The notes under the pieces were generated by a model, which saw only the letters and a program-made list of their open reading frames with translations, was not told the origin of the DNA and searched no databases. A program made the translations under genes and the position numbers. Shown one piece after another: positions 32,035 to 40,468 of a stretch of DNA of 64,000 nucleotides (positions are counted from its first letter, which is position 1; each line of letters begins with the position of its first letter). This DNA comes from Pseudomonadota bacterium (GTDB taxonomy: Bacteria; Pseudomonadota; Gammaproteobacteria; Steroidobacterales; Steroidobacteraceae): assembly GCA_025351005.1 (NCBI GenBank), contig JANXWS010000003.1:1-64000 (forward strand), given 5' to 3'.

Positions 32035-33000
32035 TCAGTCGGGACGATCGGGCGCCGCCGGCGGCGCCGGCGGGGCGGGTGGTGCGGGCGGTGCCATATG
32101 GTGGCCGTGCCCTGCCGCCGGCGGCGCAGGCGGCATCGTCAGCTCGAGTTTCTTCGGCTTGCGGTCGCGCAGGATCGACAGCGTGACGTGCTCGCCGGGC
32201 TCGTAGGAGCGCAGGATCCGGAGCGCGTGGGATACCCCGGCCGGATCTCGTCCGTCGATCGCGGTGACGACGTCGCCATCCTTGAGCTTGAGCGCGCCGC
32301 CGGCCGGCGCGCGAATCACCAGCAGTCCCTTGTCGGCACCGAAGTAGCGGCCGAGGTCCGGCGACAGCGGCGCGAGCTCGAGTCCGCCCCAGTGGCCGCC
32401 GTGCACCAGCTCGTCGTGGTCTGCGAACACGAAGTTGCCGCCGGCGAAGTCGGGGAAGTGCTTGTCAAAGAAGTCACCGTGCAGCAGGCTGAAACGCGGG
32501 TCGAGGGCCCGCGCGGCCACCGCGACCTGCTCGATCTTGCCGCCGCGGTCGACCTCGAGCTTGGCTTCCTCGCCGGGCTTGAGCGCGTGGACCTGCTTTG
32601 CGACCTCGGCCGCGCCGGTCGCCGGGTGGCCGTTGACGCTGACGATCACGTCGCCGGCCTTGAGGCCGGCGGCCGCGGCCGGGCCACCGGGACTCACCTC
32701 GTTGATGCGCACGCCCCCGCCGGCACGCACCTCGCCCAGCTGCACGCCGAGCATCGGTCGCGGGTGGCCTATGTGCAGCTCCAGATCCAGCATTTCCTCG
32801 GGCACGAGCTCGCTCGACAGCTCCGCCACCTCGCGGGCGGCCGCCTCGAGGCGCTCGCGGGCCGCCTCGAGCTTGCGCTCGATCGCGGCGCTATCGGGCA
32901 TCGCCCGCGGTTCGGCCGGCGGCGCGGCAGCGCTCGCGGCGACTGTCCAGAGCAGCATCGCGGCCAGCGGCGCGGTCCGGCCGTGGGTATAGCGGTTCAT
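32035..33000 (-). CDS. Exported double-PDZ protein without protease domain
   Basis: This 321-residue protein has a Sec signal (APLAAMLLWTVAASAAAPPAE). A helical, probably coiled stretch follows (about 37-66), then two PDZ domains: PMLGVQLGEV...GLKAGDVIVSVNGHPA at roughly 80-165, and GGLELAPLS...LKLKDGDVVTAIDGRDP at roughly 205-290. The C-terminus is proline-rich (APPAPPAPPAPP). No serine-protease or metalloprotease residues are seen, so it is not DegS, DegP or RseP. It follows the anti-sigma-like gene by 28 bases, in one operon with an ECF sigma factor. A periplasmic sensing or scaffolding role for that system is inferred from context. Confidence 0.78.
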   Translation of the reverse strand: MNRYTHGRTAPLAAMLLWTVAASAAAPPAEPRAMPDSAAIERKLEAARERLEAAAREVAELSSELVPEEMLDLELHIGHPRPMLGVQLGEVRAGGGVRINEVSPGGPAAAAGLKAGDVIVSVNGHPATGAAEVAKQVHALKPGEEAKLEVDRGGKIEQVAVAARALDPRFSLLHGDFFDKHFPDFAGGNFVFADHDELVHGGHWGGLELAPLSPDLGRYFGADKGLLVIRAPAGGALKLKDGDVVTAIDGRDPAGVSHALRILRSYEPGEHVTLSILRDRKPKKLELTMPPAPPAAGHGHHMAPPAPPAPPAPPAAPDRPD

Positions 33001-33028
33001 CGTCGTACCTCCAGTCAAAGGGCGGAAG

Positions 33029-33526
33029 TCAGAGCGCCTGCGCGACCGAGGCCGCGTAGCGGACGCGCACCAGCGAATCCAGCAGCATGACCCGCTCGCG
33101 CCACAGCGCCTGGGTGGCGGCAGGCGACAGCTCACCGTCCGGTGCGCCGCTCAGGTGGTCGTCGACCGCGGCGATGCGGTCCTCGAGGAGCGCCGTGGTC
33201 AGGCCGGTGCTCGCGCGCGTCGCGAGGCCGGGCGGCAGCGCCGCCAGCAGTCGCTCGAGCTCGGCCGAGCGCCGCTCGAGCTCCTGATGCGGCGGCGCGG
33301 GCCGCGGCCCCGCCGCAGTCGGCTCGCCGGCCGGCCGGCTGGCCGCCCACAGCGCGAGCGCCGCGAGCGCACACGCACCAAGACCGGCGGCGACCGCGCT
33401 CGTGCGCCGGCGCGGCGGCGCATCGAGGCGCGCGCGGATCCGGTCCCAGGCGCCCGCTGGCGGTTCGCACGCCGGCAGCTGCTCGAGCGCGCGTCGCAGT
33501 GCCGGCAGCGGCTCATCGGGCATCAT
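33029..33526 (-). CDS. Putative anti-sigma factor, single-pass membrane protein
   Basis: This 165-residue protein is coupled to the ECF sigma gene by a four-base overlap (ATGA). A short N-terminal cytoplasmic part (about 1-42) could bind sigma. One membrane helix (SAVAAGLGACALAALALWAAS, about 43-63) and a periplasmic helical domain follow (HQELERRSAELERLLAALP and a long C-terminal helix). No zinc-binding anti-sigma HxxxCxxC motif is present. The anti-sigma role rests on topology and gene order. A second ATG at codon 2 could be the real start. Confidence 0.65.
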   Translation of the reverse strand: MMPDEPLPALRRALEQLPACEPPAGAWDRIRARLDAPPRRRTSAVAAGLGACALAALALWAASRPAGEPTAAGPRPAPPHQELERRSAELERLLAALPPGLATRASTGLTTALLEDRIAAVDDHLSGAPDGELSPAATQALWRERVMLLDSLVRVRYAASVAQAL

Positions 33527-34128
33527 GTCAGTTCACTCCGCATCCGGCCGGACGCCGCGGCTCCGATCGCGACCGGGCCGGCCTTGCCGCCCGCCGGCGG
33601 CTCGAGCATGGTCCGCAGGCGCGCGCGGGCGCGGGCGAGCTGCGACTTGGAGAAACTCGTCGTGCGTGCGGTCACGGCCGCGATCTCCTCGTGCGTATAA
33701 CCCTCGACGTCGTGCAGCCAGACCACCAGCCGCGCGAGGGACGGCAGGCGCTCGAGCGCGCGTTCCAGATCGAGCGCGAGCCCCGCGGCGACCGGCGCTG
33801 CCGAGAGATCGCTGCGTTCGACCAGATCGTCGAGCCACTCGCGGCTGCGCTGCCAGGGCGAGCGCAGGTGCATGAAGCAGCGCCGCACGACGATGCTGCG
33901 AAACCACGCGCCGAGCGGCGCGTCGCCGGCGTAGCGCGGCAGGCCGCGGATCGCGTCGATGAACGCGTCCTGCAACACGTCGTCGGCTGCCGGGCCCGGC
34001 ACGATGCGCCGGATCAGCGTGTAGGCCGGCCGTGAGCACGCCGCGTAAAACTCGCCCAGCGCCTCCCGATCGCCGCGCCGGGCGCGATCAACCGTCTCCG
34101 GCGACAGGTCGATGTCGGTGAGCTTCAC
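33523..34128 (-). CDS. ECF-type sigma-70 family RNA polymerase sigma factor
   Basis: This 201-residue protein has sigma region 2 (ALGEFYAACSRPAYTLIRRIVPGPAADDVLQDAFIDAIRGL, about 27-68) and region 4 (ALERLPSLARLVVWLHDVEGYTHEEIAAVTARTTSFSKSQLARARARLR, about 123-172). It lacks region 3, as ECF factors do. The start is GTG at 34128. It heads a three-gene operon with an anti-sigma-like membrane protein and a periplasmic double-PDZ protein. The target regulon is unknown. An unusual TTSFSKSQLARAR replaces the common G(V/T)VKSRLxRAR in the recognition helix. Confidence 0.87.
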   Translation of the reverse strand: MKLTDIDLSPETVDRARRGDREALGEFYAACSRPAYTLIRRIVPGPAADDVLQDAFIDAIRGLPRYAGDAPLGAWFRSIVVRRCFMHLRSPWQRSREWLDDLVERSDLSAAPVAAGLALDLERALERLPSLARLVVWLHDVEGYTHEEIAAVTARTTSFSKSQLARARARLRTMLEPPAGGKAGPVAIGAAASGRMRSELT

Positions 34129-34162
34129 TACTGACTAGGATGCGCCAGGGAGGGGAAGCGTC

Positions 34163-34184
34163 GCAGCCGGCCGCTGCCGGCTGC
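34163..34184. repeat. GC-rich inverted repeat upstream of tRNA-Leu
   Basis: GCAGCCGG (34163-34170) and CCGGCTGC (34177-34184) form a perfect 8-base stem around six bases. It lies between the sigma gene start and the tRNA. It lacks a T-tract, so it is not a clear terminator; a regulator site is possible. Confidence 0.35.
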
Positions 34185-34204
34185 ATGCTAGGATGCCCGC
34201 CCGC

Positions 34205-34290
34205 GCCGGTGTGGCGGAATTGGTAGACGCAGACGACTCAAAATCGTCCGCCCAAAAGGCGTGTGGGTTCGACTCCCTCCACCGGCACCA
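34205..34290 (+). tRNA. tRNA-Leu(CAA)
   Basis: The 86-base gene includes an encoded CCA end. The acceptor stem GCCGGTG pairs with CACCGGC. The D-arm reads GGCGGAATTGGTAGACGC. The anticodon stem GACGA/TCGTC encloses the loop CTCAAAA, giving anticodon CAA (decodes UUG). A class II variable arm (CGCC/GGCG) follows. The T-stem GTGGG/CCCTC has one T-T mismatch around the TTCGACT loop. A TAGGAT -10-like hexamer lies at 34189-34194. Confidence 0.96.
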
Positions 34291-34305
34291 GCCCGCGCGA
34301 AGACC

Positions 34306-34863
34306 ATGAAGTACTGCAGCCACTGCGGCCATGCCGTGGAGATGTCCGTCCCGCCCGGCGACAACCTGCCGCGGCACGTCTGCCCGGCCTGCGGCACGAT
34401 CCACTACCAGAACCCGAAACTGGTCGTCGGCTGCGTGCCCGACCACGAGGGCCGCATCCTGATCTGCAGGCGCGCCATCGAGCCGCGGCTCGGCTACTGG
34501 ACCATCCCGGCGGGGTTCCTCGAAAACGGCGAGACCCTGCAGGCGGCGGCGGCCCGCGAATGCCTCGAGGAGGCGCTCGCCGCGGTCGAAATCGGCAGCC
34601 TGCTCGCGGTGGTCAACGTCGTGCACGCGCACCAGGTGCACGTGATGTTCCGGGCGCGCCTGCCGCTGCCCGAATTCGGGGCCGGTCAGGAGAGTCTCGA
34701 GGCCGAGCTCGTCCGGCCGGAGGACATCCCGTGGGCCGAGATCGCGTTTCCGAGCGTCGAATTCGCGCTGCGACGCTACATCGACGACCGCGCGCGCGGC
34801 GTCGACGAGCTGCACGTCACCGACGTCGGCCGGCCCGGCTGGCGCCGCACCGCCCCGTCCTAG
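34306..34863 (+). CDS. NUDIX hydrolase with N-terminal zinc ribbon
   Basis: This 185-residue protein starts with a four-cysteine zinc ribbon (Cys4, 7, 26, 29), as in NADH-pyrophosphatase-related enzymes. A NUDIX fold with box [20 protein letters not shown] (70-89) follows. The catalytic REUxEE is intact, but the glycine that normally follows is alanine. Such proteins hydrolyse nucleotide-diphosphate compounds; the actual substrate is unknown. ATG at 34306 begins MKYCSHCG, 15 bases after the tRNA, so it may share its transcript. Confidence 0.88.
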   Translation: MKYCSHCGHAVEMSVPPGDNLPRHVCPACGTIHYQNPKLVVGCVPDHEGRILICRRAIEPRLGYWTIPAGFLENGETLQAAAARECLEEALAAVEIGSLLAVVNVVHAHQVHVMFRARLPLPEFGAGQESLEAELVRPEDIPWAEIAFPSVEFALRRYIDDRARGVDELHVTDVGRPGWRRTAPS

Positions 34864-34945
34864 CCGGCCTCGTATAGAATGCCCCGCGGCCGGCGCCGCC
34901 TCCCGCGCGCGCGCCGTCGCGATCCGGATACCGTCGAGACCCGCC

Positions 34946-35269
34946 ATGACGTTCGTGGTCACCGAGACCTGCATCAAGTGCAAGTACATGGACTGCGTGG
35001 AGGTCTGTCCGGTGGACTGCTTCCACGAGGGCCCCAACTTCCTGGTCATCGATCCCGACGAATGCATCGACTGCACGCTCTGCGAGCCGGAGTGCCCGGT
35101 CGACGCGATCTACTCGGAGGAAGAGGTCCCGGCCGGGCAGGATTCGTTCTTGAAGCTGAACGCCGAGCTCGCCAAGGTCTGGCCCGTGATCAACGAGAAG
35201 AAGCCGGCGCCAGCCGACGCCGATGCGTGGAAGGGCAAGCCGGACAAGCTCAAGCTGCTCGAGCGCTGA
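34946..35269 (+). CDS. fdxA: Seven-iron ferredoxin FdxA
   Basis: This 107-residue ferredoxin carries one 3Fe-4S and one 4Fe-4S cluster. Cysteines at 9, 17, 21, 40, 43, 46 and 50 match Azotobacter ferredoxin I with a one-residue offset, and length is nearly identical (106). It is an electron carrier; the partner is unknown here. A TATAGAAT sequence at 34873-34880 may be the -10. Its stop is only three bases from the convergent dsbC stop. Confidence 0.95.
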   Translation: MTFVVTETCIKCKYMDCVEVCPVDCFHEGPNFLVIDPDECIDCTLCEPECPVDAIYSEEEVPAGQDSFLKLNAELAKVWPVINEKKPAPADADAWKGKPDKLKLLER

Positions 35270-35272
35270 GCC

Positions 35273-36031
35273 TCAGCCGCTGCCGTCGCCCGCGGCCAGC
35301 TGCTTCAGCTTCTCGACCAGCTCCGCGGGCGGCAGGTAGCCCGACAGGTACTCGCCGCGCTCGGTGAATAAGCCGGGCGTGCCGCGGATGCCGAGTTCCT
35401 TGCCGAGCTCGAAGGTGCGCGCCACCGGCGTCTTGCAGGTGTCCTTGGCCGCAGCCTTCAGCTCGCCGCCCTGCTTGGCGCGCGTCAGAGCCTCCTGGCG
35501 GTTCGGCGCACACCACACCGCCTCGGCCTTGCGCCACGAGTCCGTGCCGGGCCCGCTGCGCGGGAAGAACATGTACCGGATCTTCACGCCGAGCCGGACA
35601 TACTCGGCGATCTCGCTGTGCAACCGGCGGCAGTACGGGCAGTCGACGTCCGTGAACACCGTCACCGTGTAACGCGGCACGCTCGGCGAGAAGATGATGG
35701 CGTCGTCGTCGGAGACGGTCTGCAGCGCGGCCATACGCGCCTCGTTGCGTCGCTGTGCGGTCAGGTTCTTGCGGCGATCGGTGTCGTATATGTCGCCGGA
35801 GAAGGCGTAGTGCCCGTCGGTGGTCATGTAGAGGACTTCGCCGCCGCGCGCGACCTCGTAGACTCCCGGGATCACGCTCGGCCGGATCGCGTCGACGCCG
35901 ACGTCGAGGCGCCGGGCGATCTCCGCCCGCGGATCAGGCTTCGGCGCCTCCGCCAGGGCCGGCGCGCTCGCGATGCTGAACGCGAGCGCCGCGGCCGCGA
36001 CGCGGCGACAGGCAATTGGGGTGGGCATCAT
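35273..36031 (-). CDS. dsbC: Periplasmic thiol:disulfide isomerase DsbC
   Basis: This 252-residue protein has a Sec signal (VAAAALAFSIASAPALA). An N-terminal dimerisation domain (about 30-90) and a thioredoxin-like domain follow. The active site is CPYC (Cys131-134), GIRGTPGLF contains the cis-proline, and the second structural disulfide pair is VWC...DTC. It repairs wrong disulfides in the periplasm, kept reduced by DsbD. It lies next to xerD, as in E. coli (xerD-dsbC-recJ). Confidence 0.94.
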   Translation of the reverse strand: MMPTPIACRRVAAAALAFSIASAPALAEAPKPDPRAEIARRLDVGVDAIRPSVIPGVYEVARGGEVLYMTTDGHYAFSGDIYDTDRRKNLTAQRRNEARMAALQTVSDDDAIIFSPSVPRYTVTVFTDVDCPYCRRLHSEIAEYVRLGVKIRYMFFPRSGPGTDSWRKAEAVWCAPNRQEALTRAKQGGELKAAAKDTCKTPVARTFELGKELGIRGTPGLFTERGEYLSGYLPPAELVEKLKQLAAGDGSG

Positions 36032-36112
36032 GACTCCGCTCCGGCTGGGCGTTCCGACGCCGGACGGCGGCGATAGTTCCCGGATTCTAGCAAACGCAGG
36101 ACGGCCGCCGGC

Positions 36113-37066
36113 TCAGCCGCGCGGGTGATGCTGCGCGTGCAGCTCCTTCAGCCGCTCCCGCGCCACATGCGTGTAGATCTGCGTCGTCGACAGGTCGCTG
36201 TGGCCGAGCAGCATCTGCACCACGCGCAGGTCCGCCCCGCGATTCAGCAGGTGCGTCGCGAAGGCATGACGCAGCGTGTGCGGCGACAGTTCCTTCTGCA
36301 CGCCCGCCTTGCGCGCGTAGCGCTTGATGATGTGCCAGAACGCCTGACGCGTCATGCGGTCGCCGCGCCGCGTCGGGAACAGGTAGTCGGTCTGTCGCTC
36401 GAGCAGGATCTCGGTGCGCGGTCCCTGCACGAACTCGGCCAGCCATCGGACCGCCTCGTCACCGACCGGGATCAGGCGCTCGCGATTGCCCTTGCCGACG
36501 ATGCGGATCACGCCCTGGTTGGTGTTGACCTGCGAGTGCTTGAGGTTGACGAGCTCCGAGACGCGCAGCCCGGTCGCATACAGCACCTCGAGCATGGTGC
36601 GGTCGCGGTGGCCGAGCGGGTCGGCGACCGTGGGCGCGGCCAGCAGCGACTCGACCTCGGCCTCGGTCAGGGACTTCGGCAGCGAGCGGCCGATCTTTGG
36701 CATCGCGATCTGCGCGGTCGGATCGTCGGCGGCAGCACCCTCGCGGACCAGGAAGCGGAAGAAGCGGCGGAAGCTCGACAGCTGCCGGGCGGTCGAGCGC
36801 GGCCGTGCGCCGGCCTCGACGCGCGAGGCGATGAACCCGAGCACGTCGCTGCGGGTAGTGCGGGTCACCAGCACGCGGTGCGCCGTCAGCCAGCGGGTGA
36901 GCGCTGTGAGGTCGGCACGGTAGGCGGCGAGCGTATTAGGCGACAGGCCGCGTTCCATCCAGACGGCGTCGAGGAAGCGACCGATCGCCGGATCGGCTCC
37001 GGCCAGCGGCTCCTTGAGTGACTTGGCGACGCTGGCGTGCATGCTGGACTTGACCGCCGAATTCAT
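36113..37066 (-). CDS. xerD: Tyrosine recombinase XerD
   Basis: This 317-residue recombinase resolves chromosome dimers at dif with XerC and FtsK. The catalytic residues are all present: Arg168, Lys192, His263, Arg266, His289 and Tyr298. A SAM-like core-binding domain covers about 25-115. ATG at 37066 is used; a later start at MHASVAKS would be nearer the E. coli length (298). It is the housekeeping enzyme, shown by synteny with dsbC, and not an island integrase. Confidence 0.93.
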   Translation of the reverse strand: MNSAVKSSMHASVAKSLKEPLAGADPAIGRFLDAVWMERGLSPNTLAAYRADLTALTRWLTAHRVLVTRTTRSDVLGFIASRVEAGARPRSTARQLSSFRRFFRFLVREGAAADDPTAQIAMPKIGRSLPKSLTEAEVESLLAAPTVADPLGHRDRTMLEVLYATGLRVSELVNLKHSQVNTNQGVIRIVGKGNRERLIPVGDEAVRWLAEFVQGPRTEILLERQTDYLFPTRRGDRMTRQAFWHIIKRYARKAGVQKELSPHTLRHAFATHLLNRGADLRVVQMLLGHSDLSTTQIYTHVARERLKELHAQHHPRG

Positions 37067-37245
37067 CTGACCACTTCGCTCCGGACCGGTTCGCGGGGAT
37101 CGATCGTGCCGGTCGTGACCGGCAGGACGCCGACGCATCCCTGCACGGCCGCCGTACCAGTTCCGCTGGTTGGCGGACGTTCCGGGGCAGTATCCTCAGC
37201 GGTACGGCCGGGATGCGTGACTTGCCTCACGAAAGCCGGTTCCGG

Positions 37246-37272
37246 TTTACATAAAGAGACTCAGATCACAAT
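37246..37272 (+). promoter_or_regulatory. Weak promoter candidate for plsC-like gene
   Basis: TTTACA (37246-37251) is followed 15 bases later by CACAAT (37267-37272), in the only AT-rich stretch of the xerD/acyltransferase divergent gap. Spacing is shorter than ideal. Confidence 0.25.
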
Positions 37273-37305
37273 TAGTCGCGGGTCGCGGACCCCGGGTCTG
37301 GCCGA

Positions 37306-38028
37306 ATGAGACTAGCCTTCCGGACCGCCTACGGAGTGTGGTGCTGGGCCGCGTTCGTGCTGGTCGGGGCGACCGCACTCCTCCTCAGTCTGCCGCTCGC
37401 CGACCTGACCCGGCGCCGCCGGCTGGTCCGCTACGGGGCCCGCCTCTTCTTCCGCCTCGCCGGCATCGGCTTCCAGGTGCGGGGCCTCGAGCGGCTCCCC
37501 GCGGGACCCTGCGTCGTGGTCGCGAACCACGCGAGCTACCTCGACGGCGTCGTCATGCACGCGGCGCTGCCGCCCCGCTTCGCGTTCGTGATCAAGCAGG
37601 AAATGGTGCGGGTTCCGCTCGCAAGCCTGCTCCTGCGCCGGCTGGGTTCCGAGTTCGTCGACCGCTTCGACCACCGCCGCGGCGCCGCCGACGCGCGCCG
37701 GGTGCTGCGCACGGCGAGCTCCGGCCAGAGCATCGCGGCATTTCCCGAGGGCACTTTCGTCGAGCGCGCCGGTGTCGGACGCTTCCACAGCGGCGCGTTC
37801 GTCGCTGCGGCCCGCTCGGGGCTCCCCGTGGTGCCGGCGGTGATCCGCGGCACGCGCGCGGTGCTGCATCCGACCGCGGTACTGCCGAGTCCCGGTCGCA
37901 TCGAGGTCGAGATCCTCCCGGTGGTGCCGGCGCCGGCGGGCAGCGACCGCGACGCGGCCCGCTACCTGCGCGAGGCCGCCCGGCGGGCGATCCTGGCCGC
38001 GAGCGGCGAACCCGACCTCGAGGCCTGA
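37306..38028 (+). CDS. 1-acyl-sn-glycerol-3-phosphate acyltransferase (PlsC family)
   Basis: This 240-residue acyltransferase has an N-terminal hydrophobic stretch (about 10-33). The catalytic HX4D motif is NHASYLDG (His75, Asp80), and AAFPEGTF (about 144-151) binds the substrate phosphate. It should add the second acyl chain in phospholipid synthesis, but related enzymes acylate other lipids. It stands alone, divergent from xerD. The protein ends shortly before the thiolase gene, without a clear shared operon. Confidence 0.87.
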   Translation: MRLAFRTAYGVWCWAAFVLVGATALLLSLPLADLTRRRRLVRYGARLFFRLAGIGFQVRGLERLPAGPCVVVANHASYLDGVVMHAALPPRFAFVIKQEMVRVPLASLLLRRLGSEFVDRFDHRRGAADARRVLRTASSGQSIAAFPEGTFVERAGVGRFHSGAFVAAARSGLPVVPAVIRGTRAVLHPTAVLPSPGRIEVEILPVVPAPAGSDRDAARYLREAARRAILAASGEPDLEA

Positions 38029-38141
38029 ACCGCCACCGTCGGCGGGTCCCGGCTGCGCCGCCAGCCGCCGTCGGATAGCCGCGTTGCACCGCAAAAAGCG
38101 TGAGGCGTAGACTCATGCGCCAATTCACCGAGGGGTACCGC

Positions 38142-39323
38142 ATGAGCTCCGAATCTGTCGTCATCCTGGCTGCCAAGCGCACCCCGATCGGTGCATTCCA
38201 GGGCGTCTTCGCCCCGACAACCGCCCCGGTTCTGGGCGCGGCCGCGATCAAGGCCGCGCTCGCGGCGGCCGGCCTGCCGGCGGACGCCGTCCAGGAAGTG
38301 ATCATGGGCTGCGTGCTGCCGGCCGGCCTCGGCCAGGCACCGGCGCGCCAGGCGGCGCTCAGCGCCGGCCTCCCGAATTCCGTGCCGACCACGACCGTCA
38401 ACAAGATGTGCGGCTCCGCGATGCGCGCCGTGATGATGGCGGCGGATGCGCTGCGGGCCGGCGACACAGACTTCGCGGTCGCCGGCGGCCTCGAGTCGAT
38501 GACCAACGCCCCGTACCTGCTGCCGAAGGCGCGTTCCGGCTACCGCCTCGGCAACGGCGAGATCATCGACCACATGTTCTACGACGGCCTGCAGAGTCCC
38601 TGGGACGGCCAGCTGATGGGCTGCTTCGCCGAGAACACCTCGCAGAAATACGGCTTCACGCGCGGGCAGCAGGACGAGTTCGCGGCCGAGTCGGTGCGTC
38701 GCAGCCTGAAGGCGGTCGAGAGCGGCGCGTTCGCCGCGGAGATCGCCACCGTCACCTTCAAGGGCCGCAAGGGCGACACGACCGTCGAGAAGGACGAGAC
38801 GCCGTTCAGCTGCGACATCGCGAAGATCCCGCAGCTGAAGCCGGCCTTCCGCAAGGACGGCACCGTGACGGCCGCCAGCTCTTCGTCGATCGCGGACGGG
38901 GCGGCGGCGCTGGTGCTCGCCCGCGGCGCGGCCGCGCAGGCGCAGGGCCTGAAGCCGATCGCCCGGATCGTCGCTTACGCAAGCCACGCGCACGCGCCCG
39001 AGTGGTTCACGACCGCGCCGGTGGGCGCGATCGAGAAGGTACTGAAAAACGCCGGCTGGCGCGCCGACCAGGTCGATCTGTACGAGATCAACGAGGCGTT
39101 CGCGGCGGTCGCGATGGCCGCGATGCACGATCTCAAGCTCGACCCGGCCAGGGTCAACGTCAACGGCGGCGCCTGCGCGCTCGGCCATCCGATCGGCGCG
39201 ACCGGCGCGCGCATCCTGGCGACGCTGCTCGGCGCGATGCAGGCACGCGGCGGCAAGCGGGGCGTGGCATCGCTCTGCATCGGCGGCGGCGAAGCGACCG
39301 CGGTAGCCGTCGAACTGGTCTAA
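38142..39323 (+). CDS. Acetyl-CoA C-acyltransferase (thiolase)
   Basis: This 393-residue thiolase has catalytic Cys90 (NKMCGSAMRA), His349 (ALGHPIGATGAR) and Cys379 (LCIGGG), at spacing identical to biosynthetic/acetoacetyl-CoA thiolases. It makes or cleaves acetoacetyl-CoA, and possibly 2-methylacetoacetyl-CoA from isoleucine. ATG at 38142 has AGGGG ten bases upstream and gives MSSESVVILA. The gene lies near acyl-CoA dehydrogenases and acetoacetyl-CoA synthetase, so a role in ketogenic amino-acid breakdown fits best. Confidence 0.93.
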   Translation: MSSESVVILAAKRTPIGAFQGVFAPTTAPVLGAAAIKAALAAAGLPADAVQEVIMGCVLPAGLGQAPARQAALSAGLPNSVPTTTVNKMCGSAMRAVMMAADALRAGDTDFAVAGGLESMTNAPYLLPKARSGYRLGNGEIIDHMFYDGLQSPWDGQLMGCFAENTSQKYGFTRGQQDEFAAESVRRSLKAVESGAFAAEIATVTFKGRKGDTTVEKDETPFSCDIAKIPQLKPAFRKDGTVTAASSSSIADGAAALVLARGAAAQAQGLKPIARIVAYASHAHAPEWFTTAPVGAIEKVLKNAGWRADQVDLYEINEAFAAVAMAAMHDLKLDPARVNVNGGACALGHPIGATGARILATLLGAMQARGGKRGVASLCIGGGEATAVAVELV

Positions 39324-39663
39324 GCGGCGTAACACCCGGAACCACGAGCCGGGCCCGCCGCGGCAGCCCGGTGCCCGTGGTCGACCGCGCCTGCATCCCG
39401 ATCCGCGTCAGCGGGTTACGCGACCGTCGCGTGCCCTGCCGAACAGATTGCTGCAGTTGCGACCAGTACGCTTTTGTTGCGCTGCATGAGGCGCTAACAT
39501 GCTGGACACGGTTAGTTTTACATCCATTCCTGTGGCAGTGCGATACGCGGCATCCCGGTCTCCGTTCGGCCCTGGCCCGCGGACAGAAGACCGGCGCCGC
39601 GGGACTGCCCGCGCGGTCGTCGCGCAGCCACCGGCCGCGGCGACGACAGAGGTTACAGTCACG
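39324..39663. other. Gene-free 340 bases between thiolase and SDR gene
   Basis: No credible coding frame is seen. A possible promoter is TTGTTG (39474-39479) and TAACAT (39495-39500), 15 bases apart, pointing at the SDR gene. A frame open from 39499 into the SDR gene lacks conserved residues before the SDR start. Confidence 0.5.
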
Positions 39664-40425
39664 ATGGAGATCAAAGGCAGACGGATCGCGGTCACCGGCG
39701 CCGGTCGCGGCCTCGGGCGCGCGATGGCGCTCGCATTCGCGGCGCGCGGCGGGAACCTGGCCCTGATCGACCTCAATACGGCCGACCTCGAGGAGACGCG
39801 GCGCCTCTGTCTCGAGCGCGGCGTCGACGCCCGAAGCTACGTCTGCAACGTCACGAGCGAAGAGGCGGTGATCGCGACGATGGACGCGATCGTGCGCGAT
39901 GGCGGCGGCATCGACGTCCTCATCAACAACGCCGGCACGGTCAAGGACGCCCTGCTGGTCAAGGTCAGGGACGGCGCGGTGGTCGGCAAGATGTCGCTCG
40001 ACCAGTGGAACGCCGTGATAGCCGTCAACCTGACCGGCACCTTCCTGTGCGGCCGCGAAGCCGCGGAGCGCATGATCCGCGCCGGCCGCGGCGGCGTCAT
40101 CATCAACATCTCCTCGATCTCGAAGGACGGCAACGCCGGCCAGACGAACTACACCGCCTCGAAGGCGGGCGTGGCGGCGATGGCGACCACCTGGGCGAAG
40201 GAGCTCGCGCGCTACGGGATTCGTGTCGCGGCAATCGCGCCCGGGTTCTGCGCCACCGACATCCTCTCGACGATGACGCCCGAGACGCTCGCAAAAGTCA
40301 CCGCGCCGGTGCCGTTGAAGCGCCTCGGCCAGCCCGCCGAGATCGCGCAGACCGCGATGTTCATCGTCGAGAACGACTTCCTCACCGGCCGCACGATCGC
40401 GGTCGATGGCGGCCTGCGGATCTGA
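39664..40425 (+). CDS. SDR-family oxidoreductase (FabG-like)
   Basis: This 253-residue classical short-chain dehydrogenase has the NAD(P) motif TGAGRGLG (11-18), NNAG (88-91), catalytic Ser150, Tyr163 and Lys167 in ISSISKDGNAGQTNYTASK, and a PGFCATD loop. ATG at 39664 gives MEIKGRRIAVTGAG. It is probably a 3-ketoacyl/3-hydroxyacyl reductase. Its place ahead of an HSD10-like gene suggests acyl-CoA metabolism. The substrate cannot be read from sequence. Confidence 0.88.
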   Translation: MEIKGRRIAVTGAGRGLGRAMALAFAARGGNLALIDLNTADLEETRRLCLERGVDARSYVCNVTSEEAVIATMDAIVRDGGGIDVLINNAGTVKDALLVKVRDGAVVGKMSLDQWNAVIAVNLTGTFLCGREAAERMIRAGRGGVIINISSISKDGNAGQTNYTASKAGVAAMATTWAKELARYGIRVAAIAPGFCATDILSTMTPETLAKVTAPVPLKRLGQPAEIAQTAMFIVENDFLTGRTIAVDGGLRI

Positions 40426-40468
40426 GCCACCGGTAGCCAGCGGGGCGGCCGAGCGCGACAATCGACCG

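Noticed and set aside
32036-32110. GGCGG-rich tandem-like repeat
   Set aside because: It is the coding sequence of the proline/alanine-rich tail of the PDZ protein.
36113-37066. Tyrosine recombinase as the integrase of the guaA islands
   Set aside because: It is XerD by synteny with dsbC and lies 30 kb away among core genes.
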